A stretch of 64,000 bases of DNA from Brienomyrus brachyistius (taxonomy: Eukaryota; Chordata; Actinopteri; Osteoglossiformes; Mormyridae): the NCBI RefSeq assembly GCF_023856365.1, contig NC_064537.1, positions 12,000,130 to 12,064,129 of the forward strand, written 5' to 3'. A program made the position numbers and the translations under genes. Shown here one piece after another: positions 49,182 through 62,044 of this stretch. The notes under the pieces are model-generated. The model had not been told where the DNA came from, did no database searches, and saw only the letters and a program-made list of their open reading frames with translations. Within the stretch, counting starts at the first letter, position 1; each line of letters starts with the position of its first letter.

Positions 49182-50871
49182 ACTTCTAGCCCAATCAGTT
49201 GTTAGTCATTATTAGCAATATCAGTTGATAACAACACATTATGTGGTGTTTTGCGCATAAAACTCGCAGCAGCACGTGCACAGATAGCTGTTGAACAGTA
49301 CTACGTGTACGACTGATTTAATGAGCCACAAATAAGGCTGCTAATGATCAGTGTAAAACTACACTTTTGTTGATGAAGGGCGCAGCCATCTTGGATTCTG
49401 AACTTCTGGTTTCTGGTTGTGTCTCCTAGTTCGCGAGTCAGAATTCCAACTGCGGGGGTCATTCCATTTGTGACTAGGAACTCGGAATTTACGAGCATAA
49501 TCCCTCAAATTTTCCAGAGGACCACACCCCCTGCAACCCCCCAGCCCACACGTGAAGGTAATGCAAATGATGCCATCCGAATGTCCCTTTACTGCTTGTG
49601 TTTCCGGGGGTGGGGGGGGTGTGTGTTCCGGGCCGTCACTGAAACCCAGTAAAGCTGCCCTCACAGGGGCGGGATTGGGGAGCGTCGGCGAGCTGTGGCT
49701 GACACGGCCGTCACCCGGATAAACAGGCCTGCAGACGGCGGCGTGCAATTAAAGCAGCGGGTGTCACTCCCTGGCTTCGCCGCACTGTTTACACGCCACG
49801 CTCTGCCACGCTGTGGCAAACACGCCGCGCTCCTCGCGTGACTGACTGGGCTGTGCTGAGCTTCGCTGCCATCGTGGAGGTGGCCCCGAGGGGGCTTGGT
49901 GTGGGGGGGGTTCACTTCTCATTCTGAAGCAAAGTGTGTGCAATACGCTGAGAGTTATGTGGATTATTTTTTTCTGGCGCGACGTTCGTGACGTGCTGCT
50001 GGTGCAACGTGTCCGTGGCAAAGGGTACTGAGGCGGTGGGTGAGGGCCACAGCTCTCTCTAATCATGGACACCTGGCGGAAACGACCCCCCCCCCCCACC
50101 CCCAGGGTACACCGTTTGGAGGCTGTGCAGAGGAAGGAGATGGCATGCCAGCAGTGCCACGTGAAAGTTGGCTAGGTGACACGGCAGGAGCCCCCGGCCC
50201 CGTGACCTGGAAGCATCTGACTGCAGTGTCAAGTTCGGAGACTTTTCTGGGAGTGGCTTAGCCTGGGCGTGTCCGTCTGGGGAGGGGGGGGTGCCATCCC
50301 TGTCACGTCTCTATTAACGGCACTGTAGGGGGGCCAGCACAGGGCCACTGTGAGCTTGGTCCCTCAATCTAGCGCAGCGCAAGTGGCAGGGCCCCCCCAC
50401 CACCTCCTGGTGTCAGGCCCACTCACGTCCTGGGCTCTGATTGAAAGGGGCCACAAGTCTCCCCGAGTCTCCCTGAGCCCCATGGACCACCTAGGATCTC
50501 CCCCGTCTTCACCGGCAGAGGGGAGAGAAAGACAGGAGTGCCTTATCACGACCCCCCCCCCCCCCACAGGCCCCCCAGGTGCACAGCACACTCAATGCTA
50601 ATTGTGAATATATTTTTAATGCATACCTGCCTTACTCAGAGGAGGCGCCCGTTTTTCACAATAATTTAAGTGGGTTATGCTCCCCACCAGCATACAGTGG
50701 GCGGGGGGGGCTTTTATAATTCCGTATATGTGACGGGGATGACGGCTCGAAATAGAACAATGCAGGAATGCGGCATTTCTGAGGGGAAGTCACTCAAAGG
50801 CCCCAGCTCGGAGATTGTTGAAAGCCTTCCCACTGTTTTGTTCTGCTCTATCAAGTTTCTTCTCCTTTTCT

Positions 50872-50905
50872 TTCTCTCTCTCTCTCTCTCACTCTCTCTC
50901 TCTCT
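50872..50905 (+). repeat. (CT)n microsatellite
   Basis: CT units with one CACTCT interruption. Confidence 0.9.
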
Positions 50906-52365
50906 TTCTCTTCCATAGATATTTATTTATTTATCCTCCCTCCTGCCCGGTTTATTTATTTATTTAAATGAAAATCCCAACTGTGTGCAGAGCGGCACTG
51001 AAGTGCAGAGGTGTGACACCGGTCTCGAAGATGAGCCCGCGTTCTGGGATCAAAGACGTCACCCTGTCCTCGCGCGGGAAAGTGGGGAGAACATGATCCG
51101 ATGAAGACCCAACATGGCTGAAACATTAGCTGTCACGCAGTATAAATAAATCAGTCACTTTCGAGCGTGAGCGAGGGTACGCTTAAGTGCGCCGGGCGTC
51201 ACCATCCGTCCGCCGCGGAGCCGGAGCGTAAACGTGGCAAAGCCGCGAGCGCCGTGTGAATCAGCCGAGAGCAACCGGACTCGCTCGAACTCTGCTGGTT
51301 AAGGATCATCAAAGATGTGCGATATTTCTTGTAAGATGGCCTAAAAGGCGCATGCAAAGTGCATCGCAGATTTCGTTTTGCGCTGTAACCATGAGCAAGA
51401 GAGCTGACCTGATTTGCTTCAGTACATATAAAACACTTAAAAGTGTCAGCAGGGATACACATATGCCCAGATGTGTCACTCGTTGCTTGTGACAAGGAAT
51501 TCTGCTGTGCTAGAAAATCGTGCGGGTCGTCCATTCCCTGATGGTTCACTGTCCAGCACTGCCAGAAGCTGTGATTTTGCTCCATATTAATTACAGAGGC
51601 AATTATGAGGTAATACAACGGTAATACATGAGAGGCTGCTAACAAGCATTGTTTTTTCAGCTCCGTGGCAAGCATGAAGATAACTAAGGTAGATTTGACT
51701 CACTGCGACCGCAAAGAAAAAGAATGGATACAATGTCATTACCAGCTCAACTCTAAACAATTAAATCCTGTCGCTTTTAATCACCGTGGAGCTAATTCGC
51801 TTTATAAGGCTACAGGGTGCATTTTTTTCTGCGCCGCGAAATGTTTTCAGTCTGTAATTTTGTTTCTTTTAATCTCGAAGATAAACAAAAATGTCAAGAT
51901 GAATGGGACTGGCTGGCGAGTCGTGTTTCACAGTTGCGCTATGAGCGCTGTGTTGTTTTGTCCCTGTTTTCCCAGAAAGCCCTAATGTGCCAAACAAATA
52001 ATAATGGTTCTACGAAACAGCCATTTGGGGATTAGCTGGTCTTTGTGAGTGCAACGTCAGCCCACTTCAGAGGGTCTCGGCGCACCTTAAAAACAAATTC
52101 CCATCAATGTCGTGGCGAGAGAGGAGAATGTCAGCACGGAGTGAAGTGACGCTGACAGGCCGTTCACTGGGTTTGTTTTGATGGGTACGTGCAGGTGATG
52201 GTGCCGGCAAAACAGACAAGCGAGGCAATAACTGAAAGCCTGTTTTCATCTTTCTCCAGTTTTATGTTTGCAGTTTTTTTTTTTGTGGATAATTTTAAAA
52301 CATTTTTGGCCATCAGCTGCATTAAAAAAGAAAGTCTAGTTATGTCATATCAGCATGTCTGAAAA

Positions 52366-55300
52366 TCTCTGCCTCTCTGTCATTTCTGAATATATGTGTC
52401 AGTATATTTGATTCTCTATATCTGTATATCTTTGTGTTTCTGTATGCCTCAGTCAGTATATTTGTATCTGTATATGTGTTCCATGTATCTCTGTCAGTAT
52501 ATCTGTAGCTCTGTGTGTTCCCTGTAGCTCTGTCAGTATATCTGTATCTGTATATCTGTGTGTTCCTGTATCTCTGTCAGTATAATTATGTATATCTGTA
52601 TATGTATGTGTTCCCTGTATCTCTGTCAGTATATGCGTATCTGTGTATCTGTGTGTTCCCTGTAGCTCTGTCAGTATATCTGTATCTGTATATCTGTGTG
52701 TTCCTGTATATCTCTGTCAGTATAATTATGCATATCTGTATATGTATGTGTTCCCTGTATTGCTGTCTGTATATCTGTAGCTCTGTTTTCCCTGTAGCTC
52801 TGTCAGTATATGTATATCCGTATATCTGTGTGTTCTCGATATCTCTCTGTCAATATATGTGTATATCTGTGTGTTCCCTGTATCTCTGTCAGTATATGTA
52901 TATCTGTATATCTGTGTGTTCTCGATATCTCTCTGTCAGTATATGTGTATATCTGTATATCTATGTGTTCCCTGTATCTCTGTCAGTATATGTGTATCTG
53001 TATATACTTGTGTTCCCTATATCTCTGTCAGTATATGCGTATCTGTATATCTGTGTGTTCCCTGTATCTCTGTCAGTATATGCGTATCTGTATATACCTG
53101 TGTTCCCTATATCTCTGTCAGTATATGTGTATCTTTGTGTTCCCTGTAGGTCTGTCAATATATGTGTATCTGTATATCTTTGTGTTCCCTGTAGGTCTGT
53201 CAATATATGTGTATCTGTATATCTGTGTGTTCCTTGTATCTCTGTCAGTATATGTGTATCTGTATGTCTTTGTGTTCCTGTATCTCTGTCAGTATATGTG
53301 TATCTGTATGTCTTTGTGTTCCTGTATCTCTGTCAGTGTATGTGTATCTGTATATCTGTGTGTTCCCTGTATCTCTGTCAGTATATGTGTATCTGTATAT
53401 CTGTGTGTTCCTGTATCTCTGTCAGTATATGTGTATCTGTATATCTGCGTGTTCCCTGTATCTCTGTCAGTATATGTGTATCTGTATATCTGTGTGTTCC
53501 TTGTATCTCTGTCAGTATATGTGTATCTGTATATCTTTGTGTTCCTGTATCTCTGTCAGTATATGTGTATCTGTATATCTGTGTGTTCCCTGTAGGTCTG
53601 TCAGTATATGTGTATCTGTATATCTGTGTGTTCCTTGTATCTCTGTCAGTATATGTGTATCTGTATATCTGTGTGTTCCCTGTAGGTCTGTCAGTATATG
53701 TGTATCTGTATATCTTTGTGTTCCTGTATCTCTGTCTGTATATGTGTATCTGTGTATCTGTGTGTTCCTTGTATCTCTGTCAGTATATGTGTATCTGTAT
53801 GTCTTTGTGTTCCTGTATCTCTGTCAGTATATGTGTATCTGTATGTCTTTGTGTTCCTGTATCTCTGTCAGTGTATGTGTATCTGTATATCTGTGTGTTC
53901 CCTGTAGGTCTGTCAGTATATGTGTAACTGTATATCTGTGTGTTCCCTGTATCTCTGTCAGTATATGTGTATCTGTATATCTGTGTGTTCCTTGTATCTC
54001 TGTCAGTATATGTGTATCTGTATATCTTTGTGTTCCTGTATCTCTGTCAGTATATGTGTATCTGTATATCTGTGTGTTCCCTGTAGGTCTGTCAGTATAT
54101 GTGTATCTGTATATCTGTGTGTTCCTTGTATCTCTGTCAGTATATGTGTATCTGTATATCTGTGTGTTCCCTGTAGGTCTGTCAGTATATGTGTATCTGT
54201 ATATCTGTGTGTTCCTTGTATCTCTGTCAGTATATGTGTATCTGTATATCTTTGTGTTCCTGTATCTCTGTCAGTATATGTGTATCTGTATATCTGTGTG
54301 TTCCCTGTAGGTCTGTCAGTATATGTGTATCTGTATATCTGTGTGTTCCTTGTATCTCTGTCAGTATATGTGTATCTGTATATCTGTGTGTTCCCTGTAG
54401 GTCTGTCAGTATATGTGTATCTGTATATCTTTGTGTTCCTGTATCTCTGTCTGTATATGTGTATCTGTGTATCTGTGTGTTCCTTGTATCTCTGTCAGTA
54501 TATGTGTATCTGTATGTCTTTGTGTTCCTGTATCTCTGTCAGTATATGTGTATCTGTATGTCTTTGTGTTCCTGTATCTCTGTCAGTGTATGTGTATCTG
54601 TATATCTGTGTGTTCCCTGTAGGTCTGTCAGTATATGTGTAACTGTATATCTGTGTGTTCCCTGTATCTCTGTCAGTATATGTGTATCTGTATATCTGTG
54701 TGTTCCTTGTATCTCTGTCAGTATATGTGTATCTGTATATCTTTGTGTTCCTGTATCTCTGTCAGTATATGTGTATCTGTATATCTGTGTGTTCCCTGTA
54801 GGTCTGTCAGTATATGTGTATCTGTATATCTGTGTGTTCCTTGTATCTCTGTCAGTATATGTGTATCTGTATATCTGTGTGTTCCCTGTAGGTCTGTCAG
54901 TATATGTGTATCTGTATATCTTTGTGTTCCTGTATCTCTGTCTGTATATGCGTATCTGTATATCTGTGTGTTCCCTGTATCTCTGTCAGTATATGTGTAT
55001 CTGTATATCTGTGTGTTCCCTGTAGGTCTGTCAGTATATGTGTATCTGTATATCTTTGTGTTCCTGTATCTCTGTCTGTATATGTGTATCTGTGTATCTG
55101 TGTGTTCCTTGTATCTCTGTCAGTATATGTGTATCTGTATGTCTTTGTGTTCCTGTATCTCTGTCAGTATATGTGTATCTGTATGTCTTTGTGTTCCTGT
55201 ATCTCTGTCAGTGTATGTGTATCTGTATATCTGTGTGTTCCCTGTAGGTCTGTCAGTATATGTGTAACTGTATATCTGTGTGTTCCCTGTATCTCTGTCA

Positions 55301-55640
55301 GTATATGTGTATCTGTATATCTGTGTGTTCCTTGTATCTCTGTCAGTATATGTGTATCTGTATATCTTTGTGTTCCTGTATCTCTGTCAGTATATGTGTA
55401 TCTGTATATCTGTGTGTTCCCTGTAGGTCTGTCAGTATATGTGTATCTGTATATCTGTGTGTTCCTTGTATCTCTGTCAGTATATGTGTATCTGTATATC
55501 TGTGTGTTCCCTGTAGGTCTGTCAGTATATGTGTATCTGTATATCTTTGTGTTCCTGTATCTCTGTCTGTATATGCGTATCTGTATATCTGTGTGTTCCC
55601 TGTATCTCTGTCAGTATATGAGTATCTGTATATCTGTTTG
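52366..55640. repeat. About 45-bp minisatellite, about 72 units, with higher-order repeats
   Basis: Units of 44 or 45 bp contain TCTCTGTCAGTATATGTGTA, then a TCTGTATATCTGTG segment and TTCC(C)TGTA. The left third is degenerate; the right two thirds are homogeneous. A run of variant units around 53698 recurs at 54413 (715 bp) and 55038 (625 bp), and the rare GTGTAACTG variant recurs at the same spacings. Long plus-strand frames (up to 470 codons) of Ile/Cys/Val/Ser/Tyr repeats result from the near-multiple-of-three unit and are not protein genes. The array is followed directly by a TA tract and a SINE. Confidence 0.97.
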
Positions 55641-55649
55641 ATGATGGTT

Positions 55650-55650
<1 letters not shown>

Positions 55651-55699
<49 letters not shown>
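55651..55699. repeat. (TA)n microsatellite
   Basis: About 24 TA units between the minisatellite and the SINE tail. Confidence 0.95.
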
Positions 55700-55701
<2 letters not shown>

Positions 55702-55917
55702 ATTTTCCAAACCGCTTATCCTACTAGGTCAGGTCGCGAGGGGTCCGGAGCCTATCCCGGAAGCAATGGGCACCAGGCAGGGAAAAACCCAGGATGGGGG
55801 GGCAGCCCATCGCAGGGCACACTCACACACCATTCACTCACACATGCACTCCTACGGGCAATTTAGTAACTCCAATTAGCCTCAGCATGTTTTTGGACTG
55901 TGGAGGGAAACCGGAGT
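55699..55917 (-). mobile_element. SINE copy, minus strand, 5'-truncated
   Basis: Starting at ATCCATTTTCCAAACCGCTT, then GGTCCGGAGCCTATCCCGGA, CAGCCCATCGCAGGGCACAC and TTTTTGGACTGTGGAGGGAA, this is the best-preserved copy of the abundant fish SINE family in the window. The tRNA-like head, which would lie at higher coordinates, is missing and is replaced by TATATA/TGTG repeats. Confidence 0.75.
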
Positions 55918-56130
55918 ATATATATGTATGTCCATTCATTTCTGTGTGTGTGTGTATATATATGTATATAAATACACACACACACGTACATTGCAGTGCA
56001 TACCCATGTGTGTCCTTGTCCCCATCGCTGTCCAGCCCAGTCCAGCTCTCTCCTTTCCCTTGCCATTGTACCCCAGTGCCATTTGTGTGCCTGGCTAATG
56101 TCGGGACAAGCTAATTAAAGTTGCGGACAC

Positions 56131-56142
56131 CCACTAGGGGGC
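56131..56142 (+). promoter_or_regulatory. CTCF-like core motif
   Basis: CCACTAGGGGGC matches the vertebrate CTCF core CCASYAGRKGGC at all 12 positions. About 0.1 such match is expected by chance in both strands of a window this size, so it is suggestive only. Confidence 0.4.
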
Positions 56143-56424
56143 CCCGCAAACCCTCTGTGCACCCCGGCATGATTGATTCGCACTGTCACGGTATTCAGCT
56201 GGGTGTCACCGTGCCGCAGCAGATAAAGGACTACGCCGTCTCGCGGTAACCTTCCCGCCATTGTTTGGCAGGCATCAAAGCACAGGGGGCATATTAGCAT
56301 ACTTAATTAGCAGTCTGGCCATGCGTGGGCATGAGGGGAGGGTGCCTCATTTCTTTCATCTGCACAGACCCCCTGACAAGTAAGCACCCCACCCCAACTC
56401 TGCCACCTTTTCATGGCACATACT

Positions 56425-56680
56425 AGTAAAAATATATCCATCCATCCATCCATCCATCCATCCATCCATCTGTCACTTGGTTTCAGCGGGAAGGGGGCTT
56501 GGAGTTTCTCCCAAGCAGTTTAGTGCCAATGTACACCCTGAAGGGGTTTCCAATCCACAGCAGGGCACACGATGTATGGGCAACTTAGAAAGCCCAAGTC
56601 ACTTGACCTGTGTGACATAGACTAAAGGTACGAACTTCGCAAACACTGGGATGGGATCTGAACCTCTGAGGTACGAGATA
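56425..56680 (-). mobile_element. Diverged SINE copy, minus strand, with ATCC tail
   Basis: (ATCC)n at 56433-56470, then GGGGTTTCCAATCCACAGCA, CAGGGCACACGATG, a GGGCAACTTAG segment, and near the far end GGGATCTGAACCTCTGAGGT, which resembles the complement of a tRNA-like B-box region. The order matches the 55699 copy, but with higher divergence. Confidence 0.5.
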
Positions 56681-57210
56681 TGATGCACTATAACATTCAC
56701 TTCAATTTGTTTTTATTTAGTGCCTTTCACAACAGTCACTCCAAGGCACTTGACAGCAGTGTGTGGCAATCCATTACTATGTCATACAAAATGGTGCATA
56801 AATCACGGAAAGGGGAAGCTGCAAGGACAGAACGCCAGAAGACAAAGGAAGAGAGGCACTATATTTATATATGTTTAGCTACTGCTATAGCCTGATGTTT
56901 ATAAATATATAAATAGGTTGCAAAGTGACTCTGTGGTGGAAATTAAGCAGCCCCCCTACTCCACAGGTCTTTGCATTTTACTCCTCTGCACCTCCCCTAG
57001 CTGCTGATTGACAAGGAGGGGAGGAGGCCGCTGTGTATCTCAGCCCCACACCTCCTCCTCCAGATAGCCAAATAGGAGCCATGTTACTCAAAGTGGGAGG
57101 GGCAAAGACGTCCTGACGCCACTTAGGCGGCGCTGTCTCACGCTGTGGTGAGAACACAGTCTGGCATCACGCGGCTATACAGCCAGGGTGTGGACACCTG
57201 AGGCAGGCCA

Positions 57211-57282
57211 TTATGTGACAGATGTGCTGTCATGTGACAGGGGTGACGTCATGTGACGGGGGTGACGTCATGTGACGGGGTG
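57211..57282. promoter_or_regulatory. Tandem 19-bp repeats with two palindromic CRE sites
   Basis: GGGTGACGTCATGTGAC occurs twice with 19-bp spacing, preceded by two degenerate relatives (TTATGTGACAG, TGTCATGTGACAG). The full CRE palindrome TGACGTCA is at 57244-57251 and 57263-57270, and each is followed by an ATGTGAC E-box-like element. No promoter or exon was recognised next to it. Confidence 0.45.
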
Positions 57283-59899
57283 GCTGCACGCACCTCTGGC
57301 CCTCAGCGCGTTGGGGCCTTGCGGAGGCGCAGAGAGGGGCTGGGAAGTGAAAATCAAGATGCCATGATTCTTTATTGCCATCTCACCATTTGAGGATAAA
57401 TTGTGTACTGTGCTGTACCTGGCTCCCACAAAATGTCGCTTTTCTGGAACTGCCACCCAATTTGGGAAGAAGCAAAGTGAATATATATAACCAGAACATT
57501 CACACCTCTCTCAATGAACATATAAACAATAAATATTTAAAAATGAAGATGGTCTCGAGCTGTGTGACGGACACCCATTGGCTGTGATGGCGGTTCAGAC
57601 GACATCAGAACTCAGGCTTTGTCTCCCAGCTGGGGGTGCTGAAGCAGTGGATGGTCCTCAGTGGCAGCCAGGTCTCAGAGAGGCTGCAGCCCCTTTGTGC
57701 AGCCTCTGGCCAGAGCGACTCCCTCCCCACCTTTGATCTGGCCACGACGGGGGACTTTGGAATGCATGAAGGGGCCCCGCGACAGGTTCGGCGGGTGTGG
57801 GTGCAGGTGGCGGCCAGGAGGCGGGCGTCTCTGAAGCCCCCCCCGCTGCCGTCCGGCTAGCCTCTCCGCGTCCCGCCCAGGCGAGTGCTGCCCACTGCCG
57901 TCTGTGTGTCCCTTTCATCCCAGAGGGCCAGAAGCAGCCCCCCCCCCCCCCCCTCCGCCATACACACACCTCGTCTCATAGCTCCTAACCCGAGGCTATC
58001 ATCCCCAGCCGTTTGTCTGTGAAGGGATGGCGTGATGAACATCTCCTGGGGGCGGCGGGCGGGTTAGGAATGGAGGGCAGTTTCTGAATAAGGGGAGGCA
58101 TGACCTTGTTTGTGCGGGGAGGGGGGGTTAACAGATAGACACTACAGCCTTCTGCGCGTCGGCTTCAAGATGAAGGATTTTTCTTCACCTAATAGACGGG
58201 GTTCTTTTCAAAAAAATCTGCAGCAGCCTGAAATGCTGACCTTCACCGTTACGCGGGGAGCCGCTTAAAGAGTGTCGAGTGCGACCTCATCCTGCATCTG
58301 CACACCGAACCGCGTCAGGGCCGAATTACGAGGAAGTGCTCAACACCCCCCCCCCCCCCCCACCCCTTTTTCAGAGTACGTCTCCTTCTGCTGATTATTC
58401 AAACTGCAGTCACAGCCTGAGCTGCTTCACCACAAGATTCCGGCTCCAAAAAAGAGCAAAATGACAGATTTTACGACGTCGCCTGTTTTGGACCCCAGCT
58501 GACCTTTACCCATGCTGTCTCTGGGAGGTGGGGGGTACCTACCCATTGCTCTGCTCACAGTCCCAGGGACCGCATCATAAAGCGAAGGAAGATTCCTGGA
58601 AGATGCCCTGGAGCCGACACAAACACAAGCTGGATATAAAGAGAATCAGATGCTGACTTTTTTTAAGCCGGGATGTTTGATAATTACAGCCATATGGCCG
58701 GATTCTTTTCAAAGCACCATAGAATATGCGTTCCTGCTTATAATGATGCCAGCGCTCTCATTTGTTTGCCATAAGATGCCCGCTTATTGCTTTCCCTAGT
58801 TGATGAGAGGTTCTACTCTCAACAGCGTCCATGAACTTCTTAAATACATATATTTCAATATGATTTTCTTCCCCATGCTGTAGCCTGAACGGGCCTCGCA
58901 TTCTTTAAGCACGCTAATGCTTTGACAGGCCATTGTTGCAGAATCCCTGCATCCTCTGTGGCACATTCCAGAGGCAACACTGCTAACCCCCCATATCCGA
59001 GTCGGAATAATGGGAGAGATGGGCTCAAAAATTAGGCCTGGAGTCTGAAAGCAGCTGAAGGTTTGGTTCAAAGCCTGCAAGCTCCTCTCGGAACAAAGAC
59101 CACGGGTCTTCTATCTCCTGCCAGCCTTCAGCTGTGTTCCAGAGGCTCCGAATTGAACATTTATCTCCACCAGAATCCATTCAGGCTGCTTCCTGTGCGC
59201 GAGGTAATGGGAGAACGATCTTGCCAAAAACAAATGGGGGGGAAACATGATCTATCAGTTGGATAATTACAGATGATCTTCAGAAACAGTTACAAACCTA
59301 CATCAGACATCAGCTGAGCATTTACTACAATCTTCATTTGTCTTTCGAGTCCCTGTGGGGAAAATCTTGTCTGAGGAGCGGCAACCAATAAGAATGCGGC
59401 GTGGAAAACAAAGGAGATGCTGCTGCTGTGTCAGTGGGTTTTCCCTGCACGCGCGTGCGGTTAATCAGCGCCATCATTGGCAAGACACAAAAACAATCAA
59501 ATATGGAGGCTAAATAATAGATTAGTATCATGCTGCTACTGACATTGTTTTGATGTGATGAGTACGAGGGGATGTGCCTCACAGCTTAAATACCGTCTGC
59601 TATTTGTCGGCAGTAGGGCTGGCATGTGCTCACCCCCCCTCCCCTTCCCCACACTGCCACCAGCCCCCCCACCCCCCTGTGGCTACCTCCGCGATTGCCG
59701 GGGTTGGATGGAAAAGCACGAAGCCAGAGAAAAAAAGAAAAACATCTGATAGAAACATGAAACGGTCACACTTACTGCGTTCAAAGGGAAGATGAAGAAG
59801 ATGTTAATGCAAATGCCCCCCCACCACCACTCCCCTCCAAGCAAACATGGCCCCGCCCCTTCTATCTCCAAAGGATGCAGCTCATTAATGACCATGGGC

Positions 59900-60006
<107 letters not shown>

Positions 60007-60440
60007 AGAAGCAATAGAAGAAGAAGATGATGATGAAGAAGAGGAGGAAGACAGAGAGAAAGAAAACAAACTCCGTTCATTATCGCTAATCTGGTTTATC
60101 ACACTTTCATGTGTCACTTCTTACGCACAATGTGCTTCTATCATTTATGACTTTCAGCAAAGGCTCGATGGCGACGGATTACGTTCATCAGAGGACGCCT
60201 TTGAAAGAGATATGCTAATTTACCAAAGGAGCAAGAACAACATCAAATATGTGCCAGTGAATAGCCAAGGGACTTTCAAGTCTTAATATCCTTCAGAAGT
60301 ACTTTATCTCTGCACCACAACCTGCATTCACAGCATAAACAGGAAGGGAAACAGTCGCTGCATCAAAGCCCTCGCAGTCCACGGGTGTAATTCCAGATCA
60401 GGTTTAATAAAGGTTATCTGTTACACGCTGATAAAAAAAA

Positions 60441-61250
60441 AATGGCGCGTGTGTTTGCGCATATCTGTCCGTGTTTTGCGTGTGTTTGTGCATATCTGTG
60501 CGCGTTTTGCGTGTGTTTGGGCATATCTGTGTACGTTTTGCGTGTGTTTGGGCATATCTGTGTGCGTTTTGCGTGTGTTTGCGCATATCTGTGCGCGTTT
60601 TGCGTGTGTTTGGGCATATCTGTGTGCGTTTTGTGTGTGTTTGCGCATATCTGTGCGCGTTTTGCGTGTGTTTGCGCATATCTGTGCGCGTTTTGCGTGT
60701 GTTTGCGCATATCTGTGTGCGTTTTGTGTGTGTTTGCGCATATCTGTGCGTGTTTCGTGTGTGTTTGCGCATATCTGTGTGCGTTTTGTGTGTGTTTGCG
60801 CATATCTGTGCATGTTTCGCGTGTGTTTGGGCATATCTGTCTGTGTTTTGCGTGTGTTTGTGCATTTCTGTGCGCGTTTTGCGTGTGTTTGGGCACATCT
60901 GTGTGCGTTTTGCGTGTGTTTGGGCATATCTGTGCGTGTTTTGCGTGTGTTTGCGCATATCTGTGTGCGTTTTGCGTGTGTTTGGGCATATCTGTGCGTG
61001 TTTTGCGTGTGTTTGCGCATATATGTGCGCGTTTTGCGTGTGTTTGGGCATATCTGTGCGCGTTTTGCGTGTGTTTGGGCATATCTGTGTGCGTTTTGTG
61101 CGTGTTTGCGCATATCTGTGTGCGTTTTGTGTGTGTTTGCACATATCTGTGCGTGTTTCGCGTGTGTTTGGGCACATCTGTGCGTGTTTTGCGTGTGTTT
61201 GTGCATATCTGTGCGTGTTTTGCGTGTGTTTGGGCATATCTGTACACATC
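60441..61250. repeat. 31-bp minisatellite, about 26 copies
   Basis: Units contain GTTTTGCGTGTGTTTG, then (G/C/T)GCATATCTGTGYRC. Variation sits mainly at two positions, GGGCATATC against GCGCATATC and TGTGCGC against TGTGTGC. Several frames on both strands are open for about 270-320 codons purely through the repetition. No evidence of a protein. Confidence 0.97.
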
Positions 61251-62044
61251 TGTGTTCCCATCCGCCTCTGCTCACGTTATTCTTCTGCCTTTCCTCCATC
61301 TTCCCTCCCTTCTTTCCATGAGAGTCATTTTGATAATGTGCGGTTTTGAGTTTCCCCATCAAAAGGCCTGGAAACAATGTGCAACTGGCAGGCCCTGACT
61401 GCTGCTCGCTCCCTGCTCCCCCTTCCCGAAGCCAGCATGGACAATCAGAGAGGGGCGGCGGTGGTCTGATAGCATGATAGTCATTTGTTTTGATCTGTCA
61501 CTTCTTTGTCTTCTCTCTGGGCCTGAAACAATGCAAGATTACAATACGAAAAGGGGGGGGGGGATGACAACTCATGTTTTTTTTCTTTTTCCGTGGTGTT
61601 GGTTTTGCCGTCAGATCTCACACACTTGCTCGCCGCCCTTAAAATCTGACAAACCCTTGTTAACCAGATGAGGCCCTTGATCTGGAGGGAAAGCAGCAGA
61701 TGATTAGTTCTCTGGAATGAGAGAAGGCCAGGCCGACTTTTGCTCCTATTAAGCAGCTGGCCGCTGCTGTTTTCCAGAAGCCCCAGAGAAGCTCTTGCTT
61801 CTTAGGAGATGGGTCCATATTGGTGGGCTCCACTCAGCATGAAGCACATGCCCAGGATATGGGGTCAGTAAGAAGCCAGAATTCTTACATTATGTCATCT
61901 CATTATGGTAAGAAGGAAAGGGGATTCTGGGATGGGAAGGAGGATGTCTGAATCATCCATAAAGATCCAACTGGCGTTGCAAAGGCGATAAGGATGATTC
62001 AAAGCCAGTCTGCTCACTGGTCCTGGCCTTCTGGATCCTGCCCC
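61251..62044. other. Intergenic DNA without a recognisable gene
   Basis: Non-coding sequence with a short G-run (61552-61563). Nothing else recognised. Confidence 0.5.

Larger units (their letters stand above)
48926..52365. other. Intergenic DNA without a recognisable gene
   Basis: It holds a hairpin element (49059-49181), C/G-runs (49608-49619, 50088-50098, 50551-50564), a (CT)n tract (50872-50905), a CpG-rich patch at about 51010-51300, and otherwise non-coding DNA. Confidence 0.5.

Noticed and set aside
52515..53927. 470-codon plus-strand open frame (and others up to 367 codons to 55652)
   Set aside because: It lies wholly in the 45-bp minisatellite. The protein is a monotonous Ile/Cys/Val/Ser/Tyr repeat, and several overlapping frames are open equally.
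60404..61398. Frames of 277-318 codons on both strands
   Set aside because: Repetition of a 31-bp unit without stops. Simultaneous openness on both strands is diagnostic of an array, not a gene.
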